From NCBI GenBank assembly GCA_035771165.1, contig JAWNZC010000100.1, positions 3,902,501 to 3,966,500 on the forward strand: a stretch of 64,000 nucleotides of DNA, read 5' to 3'. Numbering within the stretch: position 1 is the stretch's first letter; each line of letters begins with the position of its first letter. The notes beneath the pieces are model-generated. The model ran no database searches. It was not told the DNA's origin and saw only the letters and a program-made list of their open reading frames with translations. Both the position numbers and the translations under genes were made by a program. Of this stretch, positions 32,981 to 44,099 are shown one piece after another. This DNA comes from Paragorgia papillata. Taxonomy: Eukaryota; Cnidaria; Anthozoa; Scleralcyonacea; Coralliidae.

Positions 32981-34854
32981 ATATCTATTACTCATCATCA
33001 CAGTCAGAATCATCGTCAGAAAGGTCCAGTAAAATTTGTACATCTTCATCAGTCTCACTGTTGTATGCAATTTCAGCAAATGCCACAGCTGAAAATTCAG
33101 TAGATCCCATGTGCTGATTGTTTCTGTACTCAAATAGTCCAATAGTATTGAATCTAACCAATACAACATATTGTTTATCTCACAAAGTTTCTTCTTGATA
33201 AGTACATTGATTCTTCTTATTAGTCTTGAGTGATTCACCTGGATGCTGAGCTATATAGGTCTCCAGCTTTTCTTTTTCTCCAAAATATTGCTTAAACAAC
33301 CTTTCAACCTCCAATAGCAAAATATTCTGCTCCTCCTTGCATCGTTCTAGGAAGTTGTGTAGGTCAATTGCAGTTCTTTTTATGGCAAAAGGAATATCAT
33401 TATTGGAAGGTCGCCTGTCGAAATGACAATAAAGTACTGACTCTGGATCCTTTGCTTGATCAAACTGCAGCTCTTGTAGTAATGTTTCCACCCAGTCTTG
33501 TAACACGTTTAATGAAGCATGGTACTTGGTAATGGTAGCTTTTATTGCATTTGTTCTCTGAGTTATTTGCTTTGACAGTGTTACTGCTACTGCTTGACCA
33601 TCTATTTAAAATGTTCAATGAAAAGAAATGGTCATTAAAATAATTACTACACTTACAAAAAGTAGTACTAGTAACAACAACTGTAGAATGCCATTAGTAA
33701 ATGGTACACGTGAAGGCAACATAGTGTACAGTACCTGTGTATTTTTTCTTCAAAGATATTAAAAACATTCTTTCAACTGCCAAACAGTGTGTTTGTTCAG
33801 TGACTACTTCTCTTCTCCGGGTCTCCAAAGAAAGAGCAGCAGCATTAAATTTTGTTTTTCCAACTTTCCATCTCTGCGACAGTTTCTGTCTTTTTTCTGA
33901 ACTTTCTGTACTGTAAGTTAATGACATTGTGTATTAACATGTATAGTTTACTGTTTGTTTTCTGCACCATCTTGGGAAAGCAAGTGCCATATAGGGGCCT
34001 CAAGAAAACTCTATGCACTGTATGTTTATTAATTAGTTATTTTAATAGATTAATAGAATGCCATATCTTTGGGCATAGTGGACATGAATTTTCTTGTTCA
34101 ACTTGATCACTATAAGGCTTACCATCCTCAACATGTACTGATGGTAGCTTCAGCAAAAAATTTATTTAAAATGAAGTTCACTTCAAAACAATGAATACTG
34201 TTTAAGAGCTCAAATAAGAGGTTAATTGAATAAGAGGTTACGAATTAAGCTATACGCGGATTGAGGGTTCTTTCTTTGACAAGTTTAATCATCTGACCAG
34301 TGTAATATTCTTAAGTGATGGCTGTATCCGGCTGGCTCAGACAGGAATAGGTTAAATACTATAAGAAGTTAAATTACCGAAATTCATCAAATGAGTCACT
34401 GTTCAAAGTAGAATAAATCTTCTTGACCTGAAATAAGAAATACCTGTACTATGGTTCAGTGTACTGCACTCGCTATAATGCAAAATAAGGTATTTCCGCA
34501 GATGTCCTGCAATCAACAATGTAAACTACCATACATACCCATGTTGGTAATATTGTTGAACTTCTGTAGTGAAACCTGGCATTCCACAAGTAGAGTCTCA
34601 GCGAGTACCATAAGTTTAAAATGGAATGCAATAGTAGGGCGTACAATAACTACCAGGCCATAATTGCAATTTAACCAATGTGACAGCATATTCCTCACAA
34701 TTACAGAAAATAATTTGTTTTTGATGTTGACGACCTGAATTTAAGAAAGTATGTTGATATTAGTAAGGACTAATGGTACTGGTTTATGTATTGCAGTTGA
34801 GCTGTTGAAGTTATATGTAATTAATATCATATTGCTTCAACTGCTCAGGAATTT

Positions 34855-34925
34855 AGCAGTAGTAGTAGCAGTAGCAGTAGTAGCAGTAGAACTAGCAGTA
34901 GTAGTAGCAGTAGCAGTGGTAGTAT
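34855..34925. repeat. trinucleotide (AGT/AGC)n
   Basis: Imperfect AGTAGTAGCAGTAGC run inside the KDZ-like locus, intronic. Confidence 0.9.
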
Positions 34926-35346
34926 ATACAGTATTATTACTGCTTTTATCCTTAATACCAACAATATTTAGTGCAAGTTAAAAAACTCACTGTGATGAAT
35001 TAGGTTGAACTCATTCTATATAAATATAATAATTATAACAATGAAACAACTAAAGTAAGTATACACAGTATGTTATTTTAAGTTCTCTTACCATGTTGGT
35101 CAATGCAGACAATGTTTCTGGATTGAGCGGATGGGCAAGTTCGTTGGTGACTCATGGCAATTACAGTATGGTTTGGAAGGAATGGCAAAAAGCAACCATC
35201 CTGTCAAAAATATAAAAATAAGCAGTCTTCTTATTATATCCACAAATATCATAATCAACATCTCTTGTGCTTCATAGTCACATTAACATCTATTTTTGAG
35301 CATAATAAGGTAATTAAGGTTTAAAGAAACGACAGTTTATACTCAC

Positions 35347-35529
35347 TTGAAACCTTTCTAACACGTGGAAATAATTTCTCCTTTCGTGAGCTTTCTTTGC
35401 GCAGTCGATGCAATAATGCTGCACGTGTCCGCAGTCAGTACAGCGAACTTCAGCCACTCCGTCGCAAGCACAGTCAAGATTTGGGTTAGTGGTCTCCTTC
35501 TCGATAGGTACTGTATTTCTGCAGGCATC
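35347..35529 (-). pseudogene. KDZ CxC zinc-cluster exon
   Basis: This 61-codon exon is open throughout. Nine cysteines occur, in pairs spaced CAC, CTDC and CIDC, with HVQHY and KKAHERRNYFHVLERF, the usual end of the cysteine cluster that precedes the KDZ transposase body and probably binds zinc. Acceptor CTAG|GATGCC, donor TCAA|GTGAGT. It joins in phase to 35200-35092 (DGCFLPFLPNH). This is the best preserved part of the remnant. Confidence 0.75.
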
Positions 35530-35654
35530 CTAGAAAGGCCATCAGCGTCGCACCTTTATTTCCAGGCCGGTACGTTATTAAGAGAAGAGATGAATATGCT
35601 AGCTCGGATATGAGAATTGAGTGTAAATGTTCTTCGAGATATTTTACTCAGAAA

Positions 35655-35741
35655 AAAATTCTGAGTTCCCAAGCGGGACTCGAACCCAGAAGCTTCTGAT
35701 CGCCGGTGAGGCGCTCTAACCATTCAGCTACTTCATGGGAC
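35655..35741 (-). ncRNA. tRNA-like Pol III unit (SINE head)
   Basis: On the minus strand an A box TAGCTGAATGG (35720-35730) and a B box GGTTCGAGTCC (35676-35686) lie 44 nt apart, as in a tRNA. A run of seven T follows about 20 nt after the B box (near 35652-35658), a standard Pol III terminator. The D-arm and T-loop fold, but the acceptor stem pairs in only five of seven positions and the anticodon arm does not form, so it is not a working tRNA. It is most likely the 5' head of a tRNA-derived SINE or a decayed tRNA. Confidence 0.65.
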
Positions 35742-36034
35742 TCGACAGATGATTTGAACGTAGGTTGAGTTCGATGTATGACATTTTATTACACAACTAC
35801 ATTAAAAACTGTCCAAATAACGCTAAAAACTAGTGCAAATATACAAGCGATGTTTGAATAGTTAGTTATTTCCACTGGTTATTTGGATTGTTAGCCAATC
35901 AAATTTATCACAACGGAGACTACTTCATGTATGATTATTTTGTCTTGGTGCAAGTCACGGTACTTCTTTGGCCTTTTTAGAGTTTTCTTTTTCCATAAAC
36001 ATTTGTTGATCAGAGCAGTTGTATAATAAATCTC

Positions 36035-36169
36035 TTATTAGATGTTTTGGTGTGTAGTATCGCTGTATATTTTTACTCGTTTGTATGTTGACTCGGCCTT
36101 CGGGCTTGTCAAAATACGGCATAACCCGTAAAAATATACAGCGATACTATTCAACAAAACATCTAATAA
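36035..36169. mobile_element. 135-bp foldback element
   Basis: TTATTAGATGTTTTG at the left pairs with CAAAACATCTAATAA at the right, and GTATCGCTGTATATTTTTAC pairs inward. It interrupts or abuts the 3' part of the Gypsy fragment. An AT/ACAT microsatellite follows (36170-36232). Confidence 0.85.
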
Positions 36170-36190
36170 TATGTATGTATATATATATAC

Positions 36191-36221
<31 letters not shown>

Positions 36222-36329
36222 CTGCTATGTACATGTATGATGACATATGTTAATGTCGTAATGTATGTTGTTAAGCGAAGAGATACTATAGAGATACTAT
36301 AAGAGATTCCATAGAGATACTGCTTGAAC

Positions 36330-37300
36330 TTTTCAGTTACCGACCATTTCAAGGCGAGGAATTCACGACGGTAAGTCGAGTAACGTCTCTCTGCGACGCT
36401 AAGGGAACGGCTTCCATATGCTATAACTCTGGGTTTTCCGTCTAGTACTTGGTACAATGCATCTCCGAGGAAGATTGAAGTCTGGCAACGCCAAGATGGG
36501 CTACGAAGACAGTCTTTCGTTCAGTGTCTCGAAGGCTGTTTGACATTCCTGCGAGCACTTGAACTTTTGACCACTTCGGCTTTTTCGGGTGTCCTTCGAC
36601 TCCTGTTCTTTAGCCAGATGGTGGAGCGGTTCGGCTATCTTTGCACATCCTTCGATAAATGACAGGTAGTGCCCCACAAAGCCCAGGAAGGTCTCTAGCT
36701 ATTTAGCGTTTTGTGGTGGATGTTGTAACCACTTCTTCAAGGCAGAAATCGTGCTAGGATCAGGTGCTTCTCCTTGCTCGGATACCACATGGCCAAGGTA
36801 TGATAATTGAATTTGGAATAGCTGGCACTTGGACGGCTTCAACTTGAGTCCATACTCTCCCAGTCGTTGCAACACAAGCTTTAAGCGTTCTATCATTTCC
36901 TCGAAACTCCTTCGAAACACGATCACGTCATCCAAATACGCTAGAAAGATATTTAGGTTTAGGTTACTGCTACATCAACCGTTCAAATGTTGCTGGCGCG
37001 TTAGTCAAACCGAACGGCATACGGTTGTACTCATACGACCCAAAAGGCTTCGTAACTGCTGTTTTGTGTCTATCTCGTTTTATAACTCTCACTTGAAGGT
37101 AGCCACTCTGCAGGTTCAAGGGTCTCTGTCATCCTAGGAATTGGATAGGAGTCTCTGATTGCCCTTGCATTCAGTTTCCGGTAATCGACACAGACCCTCA
37201 AGCTGTCAACTTTTTTTCTAACCAAGACGACGGGTGATGCGTATGGACTTTTGGATTCTCTAAGGATTCTTGCCTCCAAAAGGTCTGTAAGGGCCATTCT
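36330..37300 (-). pseudogene. Gypsy reverse transcriptase and RNase H fragment
   Basis: Motifs in order on the minus strand: ESKSPYASPVVLVRKK and CVDYRKLNARAIRDSYPIPR (37070-37297), then MDDVIVFRRSFEEMIERL with LKLKPSKCQLFQ and YLGHVVSEQG (36699-36935), then RNase H-like VIAYGSRSLSVAERRYSTY and EFLALKWSVTEKFKQYLYG (36300-36457). This is the standard Ty3/Gypsy order. Frames change between these blocks, and the RNase H is cut off after its first part. The catalytic YLDD-type aspartates are present as MDD. Confidence 0.9.
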
Positions 37301-37699
37301 AAACTCTTACAGTTGAGTGGGTGGTATCCTGCGGTATGGTTATCTGGTCGGTACGTCGTCTTTGAGGTGTATTTCGTGGTAAACTACTTCCGTTTGGTCT
37401 AGGTCTTTGCTGTCCTTGGCAAACACATACGACATCTTGCTAAGGAGTTCACGTGCCTGTTTCTTTTGCGTTTCTGTTAAGGGTGTCTCGTCCAGATCAA
37501 ACGTACTATCGGGGCTTCCTTGCTCATCCTTGACATCACTTTTCATCGTCGGAGCCAAATTCTTGAATTCGTTGACAACTTGAGCCCAAGTTATGACAGC
37601 CTTCGGTTGTATGGTAAATAGGAGTTTCACTGTTGTTGGTAACCTCTACAGGAATTCTGCACTTAGCTAAGCATCAGGGCAGGGCAACGAGTCCAGGAG

Positions 37700-38260
37700 T
37701 CACAACCAGCCCGAGGTGACTTGAGAGTTTTGTTTCAAAAAGCACATCAGTTGGTGTTGCAAAACTGGCATTTGCCAAACACATGATAGTTCTCGTCTGG
37801 TGTGAATCAAGTTACCAAGTGTTATAGTACGTCTTGTCGTTGACTGTATTTTAATTCCTGGCGAATATTTTTTAAAACACTTTTCTTGATGGCACTTAGA
37901 TTTGTAGGCGCTTTGCCATGCAGAAGATGTCCGTCGTTTTTGAAGAAATCTATTTTCTCGCTCTGACTCACAACATTGCTTGCATTGTCGGACTAAATTT
38001 TTACCAACAATCAATGGAACACGCTGGTTGTACTCGTTGTCTGGGACCACTAACACGGGCATGTCAAGGGAGGTATCGATACCGACATCTTCAAAAGGAG
38101 ACTGAATGTTTACGACCGTATAACAAAGAAAGGGAACATCCTGGCCACCTGCACCAACTACACGAACCAGTTCTTCAAACGCTTCTTCTAGCGTTGTGTA
38201 CAATCCACCACGAATAGCAGAGTTCACCTCGAATCACTACACACGGTAAGGGACGCCTTT
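37700..38260 (-). pseudogene. Gypsy aspartic protease region
   Basis: The open segment reads VPFLCYTVVNIQSPFEDVGI, DMPVLVVPDNEYNQRVPLIV and GKNLVRQC. This is the C-terminal part of a retropepsin domain as seen in many invertebrate Gypsy proteins (an end resembling P-x-I-V-G-T-N). The N-terminal half with the catalytic D-T/S-G is not readable in frame. It would cut the polyprotein, but this copy cannot. Confidence 0.7.
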
Positions 38261-38982
38261 CGATTTTTCGACTTCGCCGAAACCAAAAAAATGCGAGACC
38301 TGTGGGCGAGAAACCATATGGAATGACTGGGGGGGCAGAAGAACCACTTGTCGTACTAGACTGATAATATTTCTCAACAGAATTACTGACAGTCACGTTG
38401 ACACAGTATTTTAAAAACTCTCCCAAACTCGTAATTAACTCTTCTTCGAATGATTTAATGTCGTTTTTGTAACGATTTTTGTATTCGTCGACCAGTTTCG
38501 CTTCGCTAAGTCCATCAGAGTTTTCTTCCAGTACCTTTCTTACGCGATTATCTTCGATCATAATCTTTACTTCGATTGTAAGCTCCATAATTATTTACTT
38601 CGTTGTGAATCCCCGAGTCCCCTATGGGGCTCGAGAATATGTAGCAGCAAGCAATGTAAATACTCGTCACGTAAAATAGGTGAGAGTGTTCGAGGAATAA
38701 ATTCACGATAACTTCTTTCTATTTATCGAATATAACAATAAACACTGGCGCTTACAGCTAACACGACATAAAACGAGTTTTGTATGCTGTCACGAAATGT
38801 TCTTCAACAAATCACATCCTTGCGTGTCAGGTGCCACGTCCGGTTCCAAGACACTCACACTTAATTAGTTAACTAAATATAAACTTGACAATTTACAGGT
38901 CCACTGCACGTTTTCTGGAAGTAATTTTAGGAAATATCAATTTTGCGGTGATCATCACTGGTGAAGACCATCCCAGGATATC

Positions 38983-40243
38983 TTAAACGCAGTTTATGGC
39001 TGCGATCATCTTTCGTTTAGTGATTGGCTCCTTGACCTTAAGGAAAGGTTCGAAAGAGATGGTCATGCTGTCTTCCGACTTGGCCCATGGCAGCCCCATA
39101 ATCTTTGTTTCGTTTGATCTCGGGCCTCCTACAAGAGTCTTGGCGTAGGTCTGGTCGTCCTCCTTTGGATTTCCGTTGGACTCTGCAGACTGGACGTTGC
39201 TATGGCACTTGTGCAGTTCGAATCCAGCTGCCATGACAGTTGTAGCCTCTTCCTCGAATTGAACTACGTCTTTCTTCGAATCGCCACCACCCTGGATATC
39301 ATCAACGTAAGTGTCATCTCTCAGTGCCTGAACAGTATCAGCGTACGCTTTTTCATATCTCTCCAAATGCTTTTCCAGTGTTGCTCCCAGGATGTATGGA
39401 CTAGAAGTGGCTCCGAATATGACGCGCGTGAATCTCTACTCAGTTACATTTCGTTCTCTCAAGTTGTTGTACTAGAAAATTCGTTGCGCATCACGATCAC
39501 ATTCTTGTACCATGATTTGAAGAAACGTCTTTTTCACATCCCCAGTGATACAAAACCGTCGGAACCGGTTGAGAAGAATAATGTCAAAAAGGAGTGGTTG
39601 TAAGGACGGACCTGTTTTCAAGCAGTCATTGGACGATGGAATGGTAGCGTCTGGCTTTGACGAACAGTCGTACTCGTAGACAATGCGCATTTTCGTCGAT
39701 TCTGCTTGCTATCTAATCACAGGTTGGTGAGGGACATAGTGAATTACATCCCCCGTGGGTTGTTCAGGAACCGGCTTATCACCCCCTTTTTTAATTGTTC
39801 TTGCATTATGTCGTCATAATCCGGTAGTTTTCCAATACGTTCCAGTCTCCGGATAACGCTATTGAGTAGGGAGTTCGACAACTTCCTGTTTTCTGGCAAA
39901 GGCATGTGACCAAGCTTCCATGGCAGCCTTGTCTCGTAGAATCCCTGGCTGTTTTGCACAAGCTGTTGCTTGAAGTCTTGGTGGGCAAACGTTGGCACAT
40001 CCACACAGTATCGCTGACACCAAGCAAGTCCAGATTGCAAAAGCGCTCAAACTCCTCCTGCCCGGTGAGTAGCAAGAAATTCTCCTCGGAATCCTCACCC
40101 ATCTGAACACCATCATATAGTTTCCAGCCCGACATCGTAAATTCAGCATCAGGATCTTTGTCAGGTTTGTTGCCCAATATTGGATGTTTACTGGATTTGA
40201 TTCGTTGGAAGTCTGTGACTCGAAGCATAATCTGCACAGGCAT
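38983..40243 (-). pseudogene. BEL/Pao reverse transcriptase, copy A
   Basis: Blocks in order are WKLYDGVQMGEDSEENFLLL, LPWKLGHMPLPENRKLSNSL, a DYDDIMQEQLKKGVI segment, CSSKPDATIPSSNDCLKTGP, GDVKKTFLQI, TYVDDIQGGG (catalytic aspartates) and KIMGLPW. This is the Pao-type polymerase layout with an N-terminal peptidase-A17-like part. Blocks fall in different frames. It duplicates the better preserved copy at 46840-47556. Confidence 0.88.
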
Positions 40244-40398
40244 ACTCCATTGTTGTTCCCTCTTCGAAGAACTGCAGTGGTTGAAGTTGAGGATATTTTT
40301 TTATTCAGTTCACAGACGCTTGGATTTGGAAGACAAATTAATACATCCTTTTCAGCGTTAATGCATTCCAAGTCGATATTGAATCCATCAACCACTGT

Positions 40399-40827
40399 TC
40401 ACTCCACCGTCACTTGGTGAATTTCGACAAATTCGTTCATCGCTCCGTACATCTGTTCAATGCAACGTTTCTCCTTCCAGACTAGTCGCAATCCCAACTT
40501 AGTGATTAAATCGCTACAGATGTGCGAACTGCTGGCACCGGTATCGATCATTAAGCGCACTTTTTCCCATATCCAATTTTTTTTTACCTGACTGTCGTTT
40601 ATCCCATCTATTGAAGACTTCTCCGGTTGCTGACATATGGACGTATGGAGTCTCTGCCAACACTTGTGACAGCCTCGAGCTCGGCACGTTGACGCTAGAT
40701 GTCCAGCGATCGCACAGTTGAAGCAGGTTTTCTTTCGTTCCAGGATCTCGCGTCGACCAGCAACATTCAAAACACTAGTGCACTTGACACCGGTATGCCC
40801 TGTCGAGTCACAGTAGATGCACCTCAC
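40399..40827 (-). pseudogene. BEL/Pao zinc knuckles and protease, copy A
   Basis: A single open stretch holds two CCHC knuckles, CIYCDSTGHTGVKC and CFNCAIAGHLASTC, a third Cys/His-rich piece RGCHKCWQRLHTSIC, then an aspartic protease active site MIDTGASSSHIC. Knuckles bind RNA during packaging, and the protease matures the polyprotein. In copy B the first knuckle carries a stop codon while the second (CFNCGNPGHLASTC) and DTGTSSSYIC persist. Confidence 0.88.
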
Positions 40828-40929
40828 TTGCTTGTATCCACCACTCCCGTTGCCCAGTAGAAGTTTCTCGGTGTTTCTCCAACTTGATTTGTTGTCGTTC
40901 TGTTTGCTCTTGGTTTCACTCTCTTCGTT

Positions 40930-41700
40930 TCACAGGTTTCGATCCACATATTTTCTCAAATGTTCAACGAGTTGTTCTAACCCCCACTCTTCCCAGTCGT
41001 CATACTTTTGAACTAAGACCTCTCGAACAGGCCCTAGCTTGTGCATAAGTGTATACACGGTAGACTGTGCTATTAGCAGTTTCCCCATTGTGGAAAATGT
41101 CCTAGCGATCCTCGATAACTTGTTGTAGAAGTCGTGAATTGAGTCGATTTTGTGAATGCTGGTCAACGTATGAAGGCTTTCTAGGTCTTTTATTATAGTG
41201 CCTTGTGGACCTTGCTGTCCTTCCCATAATTCCCCACGAGTATGCGCTTGGTTTCTTTGTAACTATCTGTTGAGTGTGGTAATCCAAGAATGTCATCTCG
41301 TGGTTTGTCCTTCACCAGCTCCAAGAGATAGTGGAACTTTTTAATCTCGAGAGGGTTGACTCGTCGACTCCGACTGTGAACTGGTTCCAAAATCGTACCC
41401 AATCCTTGTAATCTCCTGAAAATGGCGTTATAGTATACTTTTGTAACTTCACAGTTTGTTGAGCCCTCCTGTGATTTGTGACTCCACTCTCTGTACCTGC
41501 TTCTTCAGTTTGCTTCTGCAGCCGCAGCTGTCGCATAAACCACTCTTCCTCGGCGCGCTGCTGTCGAATCATCGCTTCTCCCATTTCCTTTTGTTGCTGG
41601 AACCAAAATTTCGTTTGCTCCTGGTTGATTCTCCTCAGGTCCTGAAGCCCTCTTTGTAATTTCTCCTCTCGTTCCTGTCTCTGAAGCTCATCCAATCGCA
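40930..41700 (-). pseudogene. BEL/Pao Gag, copy A
   Basis: Structural protein of the retroelement particle. The N-terminal part is a charged coiled coil (KFWFQQQKEMGEAMIRQQRA). The core shows the DUF1759-type signature PFSGDYKDWVRFWNQF followed, in another frame, by KKFHYLLELVKDKPRDDILG and by HKIDSIHDFYNKLSRIART. The three blocks are in three frames, so at least two indels separate them. The matching region in copy B is 48537-49347. Confidence 0.85.
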
Positions 41701-42065
41701 GCTTACAATGATCTCTTTATTTACGGAACACAGCGAGGCAATCCTTTTGCTCTTCTGACAATTCAGGGATGTGCTCTAGACTTTGATCATTGTCGATTCA
41801 ATGCTGAAGGCTCTCGTGCTTTGATGGTTCAAGTCACTTTATCGAGTCTCCAATTTTCTCGTAAGCTAAAGCTGCGTCATCTTGGCTGTTTGTAGTTAAA
41901 AGTTCCTCAGCCTCTTACAGCTTCATTTTCTCGAGAGCTGGACATTTTCCATGTTTTGTTTCAGTTGCCATAGTTTTTACAAGAAAAAAACTCCGATCAC
42001 TCTTCGTAATAATTGTCGATCACTCTTCGTAGAAATTGTCTGCCACTCTTAGAAATTGTCGGCCA

Positions 42066-42488
42066 CTGTTTCCAAATAAATAGCAACAGTTGTTGCTATG
42101 GCAACAATGACGTTTCAAAATGGCTGCCAATTACCTTTCAAACTAATTTAATTCGAAAAAAACTTTGGTGACCCCCAATTTTTTTTTCATTAAAACTTTT
42201 CTTGAAGTATGAGTAATCAATAGGCCGATTTAAAAACAATTCTGTAGAAGGAATAATTATTTTCCCGAAACAATCATGTTTGTTAATTTTTAAAAAATCT
42301 GGATATACAGAATTTTTTTTAAATCGGCCTATTGATTACTCATACTTCAAAGGAAAAGTTCTAATAAAAAACAAATGAGGGATTACCAAAGTTTTTTTCG
42401 AATTAAATTAGTTTGAAGGGTAATTGGAAGCCATTTTGAAACGCCATTGTTGCCATAGCAACAACTGTTGCTATTTATTTGGTAACAG
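42066..42488. mobile_element. foldback element with X-box motifs, copy A
   Basis: Inverted arms of about 200 bp start at AAATAAATAGCAACAG-like ends and continue through CAATAGGCCGATTTAAA to an AT-rich centre. Each arm carries a GTTGCCATAGCAAC word (42092-42105 reversed, 42449-42462 forward). This is a palindromic match to the RFX X-box consensus. There is no coding capacity. Confidence 0.9.
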
Positions 42489-42659
42489 TTTTTGATTGTC
42501 AGAATGTTTAACTATGCACAAAATTTAGTTTTATTCTTTTCCCGAGTTGTTTATGCACGTGTATTGGACTCTCAAGCTTGTATTTTCCATATTTCTAGGA
42601 ACTGTATGGAGCTACCTTAAATGTATATAATCTTTAACTTTTCTAAAATAAAGTCTTTC

Positions 42660-42960
42660 ATATTAAGATCGCGTGTTTATGTTTTATGTATCCTGCGTGA
42701 TTGTAAACAATATTACACACCATAAGTTGTGTGAAAAAGCGCGTCTTCAGTGAAGAAAAAACACACACATTGTGTAGAAAAACACGCACTGCGTGTAAGA
42801 AAACACAATTTTTAAAAACACGGTTTATAGTGTGTCGTTTGCGCGACAAGCCGTTTACACGCGTTATAGAATGTAAATTTACACACCTAATTTACATCCG
42901 TGTAACAAAAAACGCGGTTTATAGTGTGCTGTTTGGGCGACAAAAAAATGTGTCTAATTT
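42660..42960. repeat. dense short inverted words (ACAC/GTGT), copy A
   Basis: Many small complementary words in series, such as ACACATTGTGT, CACGCACTGCGTG and ACACGGTTTATAGTGTGT, and TGTCGTTTGCGCGACA. Two longer sub-blocks around GGTTTATAGTGTG repeat at 42825 and 42914. It lies immediately 5' of the LINE fragment and ends where coding similarity begins. Confidence 0.6.
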
Positions 42961-43820
42961 CTACACACTTGTTTTTAGAGTCCAACAGTTACGTTCACGG
43001 TGCTCAGCTAGCTGTTGTGGACAAATTTGTGTCTTTGGGAAGCACTCTTCACAGGAATGGTTCGCTAGATTCTGAAATATTCTACAGACTGGAGAGAGCA
43101 AGCGTAGCTTTTGATAAACTTGAGCACATGGTGTGGTCTCAGCATAACATAACGTTGAACACCAAGCTGATTGTATATGACGCATGTGTCATTACTGTCC
43201 TGCTCTATTCCTCTGAAACATGGACCACATACCGTCATCACGTGAAGTTCTGGAACGTGTCCATCAGAACTGTCTGAGACGGATTATAGACATCAAATGG
43301 CAAACGTTCACACCTGATACTGAAATTCTTAAGAGAGCAGGCTGTTTGAGCATCGAGTCACGCATCACGAAGAACCGAATGCGATGGACTGGTCATGTTG
43401 TTAGGTTAGAAGATTGTAGATTGACGAAAATGGTTTTCTGCGGTGAACTGGCTGAAGGAAAACGCCCAGCTCATATGCCTAAGAAGCGCTACATGGACTG
43501 TTTGAAACACAACTTGAGGGATATGGGCGTATATGTAAGTAAGTGGGAATTGATTGCACTGAATAGGGACATTTGGAGAAAAACTATTTATGATGGCATT
43601 AATAGATTTGAACAAAAGCGGGTAGTAAAGGCCAAAGTTGAAACGTGCTGCAAGGAAATTTGTTTGTGGTATAATAGATCCGGAACTAAAATGCTCTTTT
43701 TGTGGTCGCTTTTGTTTGTCAAAGGCGGTCTTGGGAAGGCATCTGAAAGTTCGTGATGATGTGCGAGAGACGCCATTGCGTAGAATGCTAAGTCACTTCC
43801 GGGAACTTAATAATATTTAA
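42960..43820 (+). pseudogene. LINE C-terminal fragment, copy A
   Basis: Plus-strand remains of a LINE related to, but distinct from, the one at 6790-10845. It reads VDKFVSLGSTLHRNGSLDSE and LYSSETWTTY, then after a frameshift at about 43255 ERVHQNCLRRIIDIKWQ, RMRW-type WTGHVVRLEDCRL, GELAEGKRPAHMPKKRY and a terminal zinc-finger-like CSFCGRFCLSK in another frame. The polymerase core is absent, which is normal for a 5'-truncated LINE. The fragment was duplicated with unit A/B. Confidence 0.88.
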
Positions 43821-44099
43821 CGGCAAGTAAGAGCCAACAAAGTTTGACTGGATTAGGTTGTCGTAAATGCCCAAAACGCCCGTAACCTACAAGGCTTGCC
43901 GTTTCTAGTGCAAAGTTTCACACAAACTTTGCAGTATTGTGATGAGCGGCGAAAATTCACACGATAGATAGATATACAGTGTAATAAACTTTCTGGGGGG
44001 TAATTGGGTAAAGTTACCAGGTTTAACGACACACATACTTGTCGTAGTTGAAAGGCTAAAACTAGTGAAAATGTGAAACACCTGTATCACTCTTTCATA

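Larger units (their letters stand above)
32988..35529 (-). pseudogene. KDZ (Zisupton-like) transposase gene remnant, multi-exon
   Basis: Six minus-strand exons can be joined: 35529-35347, 35200-35092, 34734-34539, 33910-33735, 33601-33239 and 33178-32988. Most junctions are GT-AG and phase 1. In order they give a cysteine cluster (CTDCGHVQHYCIDC, then FHVLERF), a linker, CNCEEY and LAETLLVECQVSLQKF, a coiled segment, AIKRTAIDLHNFLERCKEE, and an acidic end LSDDDSDCDDE. This layout matches transposases of the Kyakuja-Dileera-Zisupton group with their CxC zinc clusters. The catalytic RNase-H-like core should lie between exons 3 and 4 but there is no room for it (34538-33911). Only an isolated CPLCPKDMAF appears there. 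Exon 3 also needs a frameshift. It is therefore a deleted, inactive copy, and domestication is unlikely. Confidence 0.72.
36300..38890 (-). mobile_element. Ty3/Gypsy LTR retrotransposon, truncated
   Basis: Minus-strand order is a possible 5' LTR or leader (about 38890-38600), a short open segment starting MELTIEVKIMIEDN (38588), a protease-like region, reverse transcriptase and the start of RNase H. Integrase and a 3' LTR are missing, and the 3' side ends at a foldback element near 36170. Several frameshifts and stops are present. A start TGTCAAGTTT near 38893 is a candidate LTR edge, unproven without its partner. Confidence 0.85.
38890..41971 (-). mobile_element. BEL/Pao retrotransposon, copy A (inactive)
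   Basis: The minus-strand polyprotein starts near 41971 (KHGKCPALEKMKL). It passes through a coiled Gag start (REEKLQRGLQDLRRINQEQ), a Gag core (PFSGDYKDWVRFWNQF), two CCHC knuckles, a DTGASSS protease, and a BEL-type reverse transcriptase ending near IAAINCV and DILGWSSPVMITAK. It lacks RNase H, integrase and LTRs, being cut near 38890 where the Gypsy fragment begins. Stops at 41798-41800 and 41717-41719 recur at the same sites in copy B. Confidence 0.9.

Noticed and set aside
32912..33238. 108-codon frame MNHSRLIRRINVLIKKK
   Set aside because: Out of frame with the acidic KDZ C-terminus on the same strand, which joins the upstream exon in phase.
35655..35741. Functional tRNA gene
   Set aside because: Acceptor stem mismatches and no anticodon arm despite good promoter boxes.
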